From NCBI GenBank assembly GCA_029244985.1, contig JAQWQD010000027.1, forward strand, positions 1 through 64,000: a stretch of DNA of 64,000 nucleotides, given 5' to 3'. Below, in pieces: positions 1 through 7,053 of this stretch. Source of the DNA: Gammaproteobacteria bacterium (GTDB lineage Bacteria; Pseudomonadota; Gammaproteobacteria; Pseudomonadales; Pseudohongiellaceae). The number at the start of each line of letters is the position of its first letter. The first letter of the stretch is position 1. Made by a program: the position numbers and the translations under genes. Below the pieces are notes generated by a model. That model was not told the origin of the DNA, did no database searches, and saw only the letters and a list, made by a program, of their open reading frames with translations.

Positions 1-137
1 ATCAAATCTTTGGCGATCAGGTAGATAGCTTGACCAGCGCCGTCTACACGCTAGATGGTGCCTGGGAAGGTTTAGAACCTGAATTTAAACAAGCTTTCGG
101 ATCTCCAGACGCGCTCCAGGAGTCTGTTATTCAATAA
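1..137 (+). CDS. C-terminal fragment of an unknown protein (5' end outside window)
   Basis: The reading frame with codons starting at position 3 is open from the window edge to a TAA at 135-137 and encodes about 44 residues, ending LQESVIQ. The tail is acidic and polar (VDSLTSAVYTLDGAW, then EPEFKQAF). No family is recognised from this fragment. That it is a real gene end is inferred from the uninterrupted frame and protein-like composition. The PD40 pseudogene faces it on the other strand and its stop lies 22 bases further on. Confidence 0.5.
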   Translation, partial: QIFGDQVDSLTSAVYTLDGAWEGLEPEFKQAFGSPDALQESVIQ

Positions 138-158
138 CCTGATTTTTTTCAATAAAGG

Positions 159-813
159 TTAACTAATATCTTCAATGCTAGAGTAAGGAATATACCATAA
201 GTCCTTATTGCCAAATCCTCCAGCACGTTCAGAATCGAAGAAGAAGGATTCGAAATCTGAAGACAAAGCAGGGCAACGATCAGCCTGATCTGAATTCACC
301 AGCGAACCTAAATTGACGAGTTGTGTCCATTCGTCATTATTAGATCTGGAAGTAACATGTATGTCCTCAAGACCAAACCCTTCGTCATGAATAAAAGTGA
401 TATAAAGAGAATTTCCGTCTTCAGGTGGGGAGGGGAATGGTGCTCGCTGACGGCAGTATTAACGTTTGGTTCGAGATTCTCCGCAACTTGCCAAATTCCT
501 GGTTACTTCCCGCAAAATAGATGCAATGGTCCATGTCAGGTGAGTTAAAAGGGGTGCCGAGATTGCAGGGCTCCGTCCACTTGCCGTCAACCCAGTCACT
601 GACATAGAAATCTTATCCTCCCATGCTGCCGGGACAGTTACTCATGGTATATAGTTGTTGCGCATCTGGAGTAAATTTCGGTTCTGCATCAGGGGCTGAA
701 ACGTTAATGATTTCGCCCATATTGCTTGGGCCTGAAGTTTGTGCTGATGTGCGCTTGCCTAAATATGTAAAGAGAATCTTAAGTAATCGAATTTTGAATT
801 TATATAATTTCAT
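159..813 (-). pseudogene. Decayed secreted PD40/WD40-like beta-propeller protein
   Basis: Reading the minus strand from the ATG at 813 gives a membrane-like start and then SAPDAEPKFTPDAQQLYTMSN and CPGSMGG, a typical PD40 (TolB-like) repeat. The next codon is TAA where the family has Tyr (GGYD/GGFD). The same frame then continues with VSDWVDGKWTEPCNLGTPFN, another repeat. Near 498 the match moves to another frame (NTAVSEHHSPP), and near 430 it moves again into a frame reading EDGNSLYITF, later RAGGFGNKDLWYIP, to a stop at 159-161. So one nonsense codon and at least two frameshifts interrupt one recognisable protein of about 215 residues. Intact relatives are exported beta-propellers of unclear role. 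Sequencing error seems unlikely with three independent lesions, but was not tested. Confidence 0.8.
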
Positions 814-1058
814 GACAATCTCTACGGCATTTTGGTAATAAAATTTTAAATCTCTAATTGATTTTTAGAAACGTATGATTAAATTAAAATCTAAAAGTAA
901 CCAGAAGGTTTAATTATTAAATAGAGTCATGTATAACTTTATAAGTTGTCAGAAAGAATGTGAATGTATTCAGGCATTTGTCATTGACTCGAGGTTAGAT
1001 AATCCGTAATCTCCACAGCAATGTAAAAGCCAATCAAGTGCTATATCTGGAGGATACA

Positions 1059-1478
1059 ATGAATCTTCGCCATATTATTACCGCAGCAATAGTTACAGCC
1101 GCAACAGGCTTGCTGATTCTGGTCGGCCCCGCCTTGGCTCATCATGCCAGTACTCCTTTTTATGACCCTGAAACTGTCGTAGATTTAGAAGGCCCTGTTA
1201 CTCGTTTCGTGTTTAGAAATCCCCATGCATTCTTGTTCATCGATGTGGAAGACGAGGGAGGGCAAGCGTCCGAATGGCAAGTTGAGCTGGGTGCCCCAGT
1301 TGGTTTGCGCCGGGTGGGCTGGACTCCAGAATCATTGCCGGTTGGTACGGTAGTGAAGCTGACGGGCCGGAAGTCTCGCGCTGAGGGGTCACAGGGTGTT
1401 TGTTGTGTGCGCATGACACGAGAAGATGGTAGTCCTATTATTGATGGCGGCGCCGTTAGGGAACGAGAACAAAACTAG
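1059..1478 (+). CDS. DUF6152 family secreted protein
   Basis: This is a 139-residue protein with a Sec signal peptide (hydrophobic AAIVTAATGLLILVGPALA), after which the mature chain begins with a His pair (HHAS). The pattern HHxSxxFYDPExxVxLEGxVTxFxFxNPHxxxxxDV is characteristic of DUF6152, a small periplasmic family of unknown function common in proteobacteria and often found near TonB receptors. The ATG at 1059 has a GGAGG at 1049-1053 and is preferred over the upstream in-frame start at 1038. The next gene begins 20 bases after the stop, so the two are probably co-transcribed. The N-terminal His pair could bind a metal, but that is inference only. Confidence 0.82.
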   Translation: MNLRHIITAAIVTAATGLLILVGPALAHHASTPFYDPETVVDLEGPVTRFVFRNPHAFLFIDVEDEGGQASEWQVELGAPVGLRRVGWTPESLPVGTVVKLTGRKSRAEGSQGVCCVRMTREDGSPIIDGGAVREREQN

Positions 1479-1498
1479 GTATTCCTGTGGGAGTAATT

Positions 1499-2248
1499 AT
1501 GAAATTAGTAATGTTTACACGCATAATCGTCAAAATCAGTGCCACCTTTGGAGTCACTTCTGCACTTCTTCTTGGTACTACTCTACCACCATTAAATGCA
1601 CAAGGAGTGGATAGCCATATTCCAGATCTAGCAGGGATATGGGATGGAACTCCGCGATCGCGCCCAGTTAACGGCGAGCGAGTTCCCTGGGGCGAAGAAA
1701 ATTTTCCGGATTTAAATGATCGGGCACGCGCTTACCAAGAAGTATGGGAAGAAATAATGGCACCAAAATATGATTGCCAACCAGCTTCATCTCCAGCAAT
1801 TCAATATGATCCCTATCACAAGCAAATCACTCAGTGGCCGGATAGGGTATTGATTCGTTATGAAAAAGACGATCAATTAAGAACAATATGGTTGGATGAT
1901 CGTGAGCCTACAGCTGTTGATTTTACCTTGCAGGGATTCTCTCGTGGGTACTATGAGGATGGTTCTCTTTACGTTACTACGACACACTTTGTCTTCGATA
2001 TCGCTGGCTTTGATGACTACAATGGCATTCCATCATCATCACAAAAAATTGTGACAGAGCGTTATTGGAAAGACGGCGATGAGTTGAGATTGACCTTAAC
2101 TGTTGAAGATCAAATGTTCTTTAATGGCCCAGTAGCTTACACGACGCGCTGGCTCCCAGCAGGAGAAGGATACAAGCTTGCACCTTATGACTGCGATCCA
2201 GAGGCGTCTCGTGCTTCAGTGAGATTCTTTCCTTCAAAGTATGATTAA
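1499..2248 (+). CDS. Secreted protein with PDLAGIW motif, function unknown
   Basis: A 249-residue protein with a signal peptide ending near residue 34 (LPPLNA|QG). The mature part starts with HIPDLAGIWDG, a motif seen in a large group of secreted proteins that often sit beside DUF6152 genes; a related but longer member lies at 26072. Conserved features include paired Cys (YDCQPAS and PYDCDPEA) and many acidic and aromatic residues, suggesting a beta-rich periplasmic fold. The ATG at 1499 follows GGGAG at 1489-1493; a GTG at 1487 is possible but less well placed. A strong terminator follows at once, so it ends a two-gene unit with DUF6152. No biochemical role is known to me. Confidence 0.7.
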   Translation: MKLVMFTRIIVKISATFGVTSALLLGTTLPPLNAQGVDSHIPDLAGIWDGTPRSRPVNGERVPWGEENFPDLNDRARAYQEVWEEIMAPKYDCQPASSPAIQYDPYHKQITQWPDRVLIRYEKDDQLRTIWLDDREPTAVDFTLQGFSRGYYEDGSLYVTTTHFVFDIAGFDDYNGIPSSSQKIVTERYWKDGDELRLTLTVEDQMFFNGPVAYTTRWLPAGEGYKLAPYDCDPEASRASVRFFPSKYD

Positions 2249-2261
2249 TAAAAACAGATAA

Positions 2262-2295
2262 CGAAAAAAGCCACTCGATAGAGTGGCTTTTTTCG
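2262..2295. terminator. Strong bidirectional Rho-independent terminator
   Basis: A perfect 15-bp inverted repeat (arms 2262-2276 and 2281-2295) with a GATA loop. The A-rich left arm and T-rich right arm supply U tracts in both directions. It ends the DUF6152 unit on the plus strand and could also stop minus-strand transcripts arriving from 3.4-2.5 kb. Confidence 0.93.
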
Positions 2296-2478
2296 TTACT
2301 TCTGAGCGAATTTCAGTAGTTAGATTGAGGTTGCTTAAAGCTGACTGCATCAAGAGTCCTTTTGCAGTGCCCTAGCAGTTTAGAAGACATCCCTGCCGGA
2401 AAATCGTTAGGTTAACTCGGAGCCTCTCTGATCAATTATTTCCCATGAGCGATGTTACATTTAATGTGTCAACACGGC

Positions 2479-2967
2479 TCAGCCGGTGCCAACATAAGGA
2501 ATTAGTCGACCTAATAAAAGCACGCTTATCCAGGCAAATAATGATGTAAATGCAACGAACTTGGCAATCGGTGGTGATTCTGAATTACGATCCATAGTGC
2601 TAAGAATTGGGTCAACTTTCCAATGATATAGCCCAGCATTAATACCGGCGATCACTATCAAAACTATCTTTATTTGGAATCCAATATTAACTGAATAACG
2701 CATCGGGTCGCCGTAGAAAAACAAGATGCCAGTAATTAGATTGAGATTGAATCCGAGCATTACAGCAGGCAACAGCCTATGAGTGGCAGTTGGATCAATA
2801 GACCTAAGAAATCCAGCCATCCGGAGATCGATAATAATTAGACCTCCGAGTAAGAGTGATAGCCCAATGAAGTGAGTTATCTCCATTATTGGCCATAGCC
2901 AATAAGTCGCTTGAATCCATTGAGTTAATGCGCTGTCGATTATGTGTTCTGCAATAAATTCGAGCAT
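2479..2967 (-). CDS. Small integral membrane protein, DUF6644-like
   Basis: A 162-residue protein with four predicted membrane helices: about residues 20-45 (WLWPIMEITHFIGLSLLLGG), 65-83, 95-113 and 135-157. The helix-1 pattern WxWPxxExxHFxGLxLLxGxxxxxDLRxxG matches the family annotated as DUF6644, a small inner-membrane protein of unknown role. The conserved His and Asp in and after helix 1 would suit a buried cofactor or proton site, but this is inference. It lies 10 bases downstream of a paralogue in the same orientation, so the two are probably expressed together and may form a heteromer. Confidence 0.65.
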   Translation of the reverse strand: MLEFIAEHIIDSALTQWIQATYWLWPIMEITHFIGLSLLLGGLIIIDLRMAGFLRSIDPTATHRLLPAVMLGFNLNLITGILFFYGDPMRYSVNIGFQIKIVLIVIAGINAGLYHWKVDPILSTMDRNSESPPIAKFVAFTSLFAWISVLLLGRLIPYVGTG

Positions 2968-2977
2968 TCAATAAATC

Positions 2978-3421
2978 TCAAAATATATAAGCGATTAAGC
3001 GACCAGCAACTATTGCTGTGGCCCAGCATGCTAATGAAATAATGGACAGCACTTTGGTGTGTAATTCAATTATTTTTTCTAATCTTGATTGAATAAAAAA
3101 AGCTAAGATCATACCAATCGCAATGCAGCTCAATTTGCTTAGAAAGGGAATACTGGTAACAAACACAGAAGCTTGGGACGTGAATAGAAGGAAACCAGAA
3201 ATTGCATTTAGAACGAACCCAGCTATGGCGAGCTTACTTAGCGCAAAAAATGCATTTATCGGAAGAGCAGAGAATAGACCCAAAATGCGCAGGTCGCGCA
3301 TCGAGAATATACCCGCGACGACGGCTAAACCGACAATGTGAAGACTCAACAAAAAAGGATAAGCCCACAGTGAAGTGCTTACCCATAAAGCTAAAGAAGT
3401 ATTTTCCAGCCAGACAAACAT
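2978..3421 (-). CDS. Small integral membrane protein, paralogue of its neighbour
   Basis: A 147-residue protein with four predicted helices. Helix 1 carries the same signature as its downstream neighbour: LWAYPFLLSLHIVGLAVVAG followed by MRDLRILG. The shared W-x-[WY]-P...H-x-x-G-L...DLRxxG pattern shows that the two tandem genes arose by duplication or belong to a two-subunit family. The ATG at 3419-3421 has only a weak upstream purine stretch. It is the first gene of the minus-strand pair, divergent from the cyclase gene at 3608. Function is unknown. Confidence 0.62.
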   Translation of the reverse strand: MFVWLENTSLALWVSTSLWAYPFLLSLHIVGLAVVAGIFSMRDLRILGLFSALPINAFFALSKLAIAGFVLNAISGFLLFTSQASVFVTSIPFLSKLSCIAIGMILAFFIQSRLEKIIELHTKVLSIISLACWATAIVAGRLIAYIF

Positions 3422-3607
3422 GTTTCTGATAGATTCCCGCTGTTTCCAAGAATTTGACTTGGTTGAACTTGTGAATGTTTGCGCTTTGTATCACAGTTTT
3501 AAGGTTAGGCAAATGAATGCTCAATCAAATCCAAGACAAGTCAAAACCAGATTAGACATCTCATTTCCCCGGGATTATGCTGCACTTCAGTTTACGGAGA
3601 GGTAAAA

Positions 3608-4576
3608 ATGAAAAGATCTGTGTTTTATGGGTTTGTTGCTTTGTTCTTCTCAGGGTTAGGCTTAACCACGCTTTCCGCTCAATCGAATCACGACATTTCT
3701 TCTGCTCAAGTTGATCAATGGATGCAGGATTTGTCGAATTGGGGGCGTTGGGGAGCGAATGATGAACTAGGAATGTTGAATTTGATCACCAATGAAAAAA
3801 GAGTTGAGGCAGCTCAATTGGTTCGTTCCGGCGTTTCTGTGTCTCTGGCCCATAATTACACAGTTGATCGCTCTCTCGATGAACCATTGCCTTTCGATCA
3901 AGTAGTGACTTCGCTGGATCAAGGCGTTGAAGCTGTTATGGAGCGCGTGTCCTTTTCTTATCATGGTGGCATCCATAGCCATCTCGATTCTCTTTGTCAT
4001 GTGCTTAAAAATAATCAAATGTATAACGGTTACACCGTAGACGAAGTGACAGCAGCTGGTTGTCAAAAACTGGATATTACTGGGGTTAAAGAGGGTATAT
4101 TGACCCGTGGTGTATTGCTTGATATCGCCAAGCTAAAAGGTGTGGATTATTTGCCACCAGGAACTCCAGTTTATATCGAAGATTTGGAAGCTGCAGAGCA
4201 ACAAGCTGGAATTAGGGTTGGGCCAGGCGACGTGCTATTTGTACGTACTGGGCGCTGGGCTACTCCGGAGGGAAGCGGTCTAGGTTCGTCTGGTTTACAT
4301 GCCTCTGTGGCGCCCTGGCTTCACGAGAGAGGCATTGCTGTGTTGGGTGGCGACTATGCCAATGAAGTTATTCCTTCGCAAGTCGAAGGCAACTTTCTGC
4401 CGGTCCACGAACTGACTATAGTCGCTATGGGGATTAGGTTGTTTGACAATCTCGATCTGGAGGCGGTCGCTGTAGAGGCAGAAAGACAGAATCGATGGGA
4501 ATTTATGTTAACGGCGGCGCCAATCCCAGTAGAAGGTGGGGTTGGTTCGCCGATGAACCCTATCGCAACTTTTTAG
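3608..4576 (+). CDS. Exported cyclase family protein (kynurenine-formamidase fold)
   Basis: A 322-residue protein with an N-terminal signal peptide ending near LSAQ|SN. The core matches the putative cyclase family (PF04199), metal-dependent hydrolases that include kynurenine formamidase and polyketide cyclase-like enzymes. The metal site is visible as GGIHSHLDSLCHV (the HxD...H ligand pattern) around residue 120, with a further His in NFLPVHELTIV near the C-terminus. A purine-rich site (GGAGAGG) sits 5-6 bases before the ATG. Length fits exported members of the family. The substrate cannot be told; cyclic amides, esters or lactones are possible. The DUF445 gene follows within 20 bases. Confidence 0.82.
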   Translation: MKRSVFYGFVALFFSGLGLTTLSAQSNHDISSAQVDQWMQDLSNWGRWGANDELGMLNLITNEKRVEAAQLVRSGVSVSLAHNYTVDRSLDEPLPFDQVVTSLDQGVEAVMERVSFSYHGGIHSHLDSLCHVLKNNQMYNGYTVDEVTAAGCQKLDITGVKEGILTRGVLLDIAKLKGVDYLPPGTPVYIEDLEAAEQQAGIRVGPGDVLFVRTGRWATPEGSGLGSSGLHASVAPWLHERGIAVLGGDYANEVIPSQVEGNFLPVHELTIVAMGIRLFDNLDLEAVAVEAERQNRWEFMLTAAPIPVEGGVGSPMNPIATF

Positions 4577-4595
4577 AAAATCTTAAAGGATGGAC

Positions 4596-5327
4596 GTGAA
4601 ATTTTCTAAGAGTTTAGTCAGTAATTTTCTTGCCGCGACCTTGATTTTAATTGGTTGGACCATCTCGGGTTCGTATCAGATCTATATTTTAAATACTGGT
4701 CTTTTCGCATTGTCTGGCGGCATCACCAATTGGCTGGCAGTGCACATGCTGTTTGAGCGAATTCCAGGTCTCTATGGGTCGGGAGTTATTCCTCTGCGCT
4801 TCGAAGAGTTCAAAGCTGGTATCCGTACATTGATTATGGATCAATTCTTCAATAATGCGGACCTAGAGTCATTTTTCCATGGCGCTGGAGAAATATCGGA
4901 AAAACTCAGTGAGTCATTTAAGAAATCAATCGATAATTTAGAACTGGATGCTGCGTTCGAGTCACTTATCGAAGTTATTATGGCTTCGTCATTTAGTGGC
5001 ATGCTCAATATGGTAGGTGGTCGGGATGCGTTAAACCCATTGAAATCTCCATTTATCGAAAAACTACGCGATTATTTTCAAAATCAATTCGCTACTCCTG
5101 ATTTTCAAGATCGGATTCAGTATGCACTCAAAAATACACTTGATGATGAGGCGATTCGCGACAAAGTTGCTGAGCTTATTGATCAGCGTCTCGACCAAAT
5201 GACCCCTGAAATGGTAAAAGAGATCATGCAGGAAATGATTCGTAAGCATCTCGGATGGTTGGTTGTTTGGGGCGCAGTCTTTGGAGGTATTATCGGGTTA
5301 TTCGTAACAATCGTATCAAGCATATAA
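4596..5327 (+). CDS. DUF445 family membrane protein
   Basis: A protein of about 243 residues with N-terminal hydrophobic helices and one C-terminal helix (GWLVVWGAVFGGIIGLFVTI), separated by a helical charged middle. The block GGITNWLAVHMLFERIPGLYG is the hallmark of DUF445 (YheB/YjiN-like) proteins, inner-membrane proteins of unknown function. Here the usual 400-residue form is shortened to one repeat. The GTG at 4596 has AAAGGA five bases upstream; an in-frame ATG at 4590 overlaps that site and is less likely. It follows the cyclase closely and is probably in the same transcript, although no functional link is evident. Confidence 0.75.
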   Translation: MKFSKSLVSNFLAATLILIGWTISGSYQIYILNTGLFALSGGITNWLAVHMLFERIPGLYGSGVIPLRFEEFKAGIRTLIMDQFFNNADLESFFHGAGEISEKLSESFKKSIDNLELDAAFESLIEVIMASSFSGMLNMVGGRDALNPLKSPFIEKLRDYFQNQFATPDFQDRIQYALKNTLDDEAIRDKVAELIDQRLDQMTPEMVKEIMQEMIRKHLGWLVVWGAVFGGIIGLFVTIVSSI

Positions 5328-5740
5328 CCACTGACTGTTGTGTTTGGTAAACCTATTGGTCTCATGGTTGCCTTTTTGTGACGGTGCTAGCAAATAATTT
5401 GAGTAAAGAGATCTAATTGTCAGGGTGATTTTACTAGTAGCTCTCTGAGCTTCGAGTCTATCTGATAGTTTGATACTTGAATTTCTGACCAAACTTTTGA
5501 AGCTAGCAAGGCGTACAAATTTTCTGGAGCGGCTTACTCAACTGAAAAAATCAAAATAACTAGGATTGCTGAAAAATAATCTCAGTATTTCCGATTGAAT
5601 TGATGTAAATCAAAAACGACTGTAATACAATACCGCGCTTTCAAAATCACGAGAGATGAGATAGAAGATACTGTTTCTGCTTTAAATTCCAAAAATACAT
5701 TTTTCCACTAATTTTTATTAGGTAACCTTGAGTAATTGTT
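5328..5740. other. Intergenic region, 413 bp, no gene recognised
   Basis: AT-rich DNA between the DUF445 gene and the TetR gene. Both strands carry frequent stops, and I see no terminator, tRNA or long dyad. It presumably holds the promoter of the TetR regulator and possibly its own operator, but I could not pick out a convincing palindrome. Confidence 0.5.
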
Positions 5741-6328
5741 ATGGCAAGACCAGTCGAATTCGATGAAAACAAAGTATTAACTAATGCAATGGAACAGTTT
5801 TGGCGAGAAGGATATGAGGCGAGTTCGGTTCAAAAACTTTTAGACTGCACGGGAATAAATAGAGGAACACTCTATAATTCATTTGGCGACAAGGACACTT
5901 TTTTCAAATCTTGTGTTGATCAATATAGTAAAATTATTGATAAGCAAATTGAAAGCTCTCTCAAAAATCTAAAACTAAATCCTTGGGATGCGATAAATGA
6001 GTATTTCGAAGAGGCGGTTTTAAATATTTCTAATAGGCATCGATCGATGGGTTGTTTATTAGTTAACTCTTTATGTGAAAGTATCAACTATGACAAAGAC
6101 ATAAAAAAAGTTGTACGAGGTTCGTTGTCTTCAATTAGAAAAGCGATTGTCGCTCGATTAAAGGAAGCTCAGTCGAAAGGGAAACTCAGAAAAGGAGTAG
6201 CTGTAGAATTTGCTGCTGACGTACTCATGAACACATTGCATGGTGTACGGGTAAATTCTCGAGATGGGAAAAATTCCAGGCAATTAAAAGAGCTTATTGC
6301 GTACAGTATCGATTCGTTAAAAAAATAA
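5741..6328 (+). CDS. TetR/AcrR family transcriptional regulator
   Basis: A 195-residue protein. The N-terminal helix-turn-helix is clear: DENKVLTNAMEQFWREGYEA, then SSVQKLLDCTGINRGTLYNSFGDKDTFF, including the family's LY.(H/S)F..K signature. The C-terminal ligand domain resembles the TetR_C type found in YxaF/LmrA-like and AcrR-like repressors (MGCLLVNSLCES is a typical block). The low-GC coding sequence differs slightly from its neighbours. Its target is not obvious: the flanking genes (DUF445, ExbD) are on the same strand, and both gaps are long enough to contain operators. A possible terminator follows at 6370-6399, so it is probably monocistronic. Confidence 0.87.
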   Translation: MARPVEFDENKVLTNAMEQFWREGYEASSVQKLLDCTGINRGTLYNSFGDKDTFFKSCVDQYSKIIDKQIESSLKNLKLNPWDAINEYFEEAVLNISNRHRSMGCLLVNSLCESINYDKDIKKVVRGSLSSIRKAIVARLKEAQSKGKLRKGVAVEFAADVLMNTLHGVRVNSRDGKNSRQLKELIAYSIDSLKK

Positions 6329-6369
6329 TGTTTGCTCACTACAAATATGAGAAAAATTCAGTAAAAAAT

Positions 6370-6399
6370 AAGGGAAGTTATTAGCTTGCCTTTTTTTTT
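6370..6399 (+). terminator. Probable Rho-independent terminator after the TetR gene
   Basis: A short hairpin (left arm 6370-6377, right arm 6385-6392, one internal G-G mismatch, 7-base loop) runs into nine T's at 6391-6399. An A-run just upstream can extend the stem. It lies about 40 bases after the TetR stop. Confidence 0.55.
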
Positions 6400-6537
6400 C
6401 TAGGCTGTACAAGGCCTTAGGTGGCCTGTTGCTTCTGCCATTGTGGCTGATATACTTTCCCGCATACATAGATTAAAGCTGTTGAGTACGAGTTACGCAG
6501 CGTAACTATTCGGAAAAATAGCATAGGTAGGGAAAAA

Positions 6538-6957
6538 ATGAAAAAGATTGCAGGTCGCAAGTCTGTAGACGATGCCAAGATCGATTTAACACCTATGTTA
6601 GATGTGGTGTTTATTCTGCTAATTTTCTTTGTTGTAACCGCTACATTTTTGTCAGAAACTGCAATTAGTGCGGCTAGCAGTGACAATAATAATAACGAAA
6701 CTCCTCCAGAAGACGACGATAAGAAAAATATTCTCTTTGAAATCGGTGCAAATAACGAGATTGTCTTAAATGGGAATCCGCGACCCATCATAGCGACCCA
6801 GATTCGCTCCAATATTGATCAGTTAAAAGCAGAAAATCCTGCAGCGTCGGTAATTATTCAACCTAATCTTGAATCTGATGTTTCTACACTGGTGATGATT
6901 ATGGATGCAGCGCGACAAGCAGGTATGGCAAATATTTCGATTGTTGAACCAAACTAA
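6538..6957 (+). CDS. ExbD/TolR family biopolymer transport protein (orphan)
   Basis: A 139-residue protein. A short cytoplasmic N-terminus with the ExbD signature (KIDLTPMLDVVFILLIFFVVTA) gives one transmembrane helix bearing the conserved Asp (LTPMLD) that carries protons in ExbBD/TolQR motors. A periplasmic domain of about 90 residues follows after a low-complexity acidic linker (SDNNNNE...EDDDKK). ExbD couples proton flow through ExbB to TonB, powering outer-membrane receptors. No exbB or tonB gene lies beside it; it is flanked by terminators on both sides and so appears monocistronic. It may pair with an ExbB elsewhere, or supply a second ExbD as in systems with ExbD1/ExbD2. Confidence 0.88.
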   Translation: MKKIAGRKSVDDAKIDLTPMLDVVFILLIFFVVTATFLSETAISAASSDNNNNETPPEDDDKKNILFEIGANNEIVLNGNPRPIIATQIRSNIDQLKAENPAASVIIQPNLESDVSTLVMIMDAARQAGMANISIVEPN

Positions 6958-6981
6958 GTACCAACAATGTGGCAATAAAAG

Positions 6982-7013
6982 AAACGCATCTTCGAAAGAA
7001 GGTGCGTTTTTTA
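6982..7013 (+). terminator. Rho-independent terminator after exbD
   Basis: A 12-bp stem (6982-6993 with 6998-7009, one G-T pair) with a GAAA tetraloop followed by a T run to 7013. It lies 25 bases after the ExbD stop and 41 bases before the aldolase fusion gene. Confidence 0.92.
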
Positions 7014-7053
7014 TTTGTATCTCACTTAATCAAAAAAAGAATATTTACCTTTA

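Noticed and set aside
321-838. Plus-strand open frames of 75 and 71 codons
   Set aside because: They run antisense to the PD40 pseudogene, whose protein pattern on the minus strand is clear; no ribosome site or family match on the plus strand.
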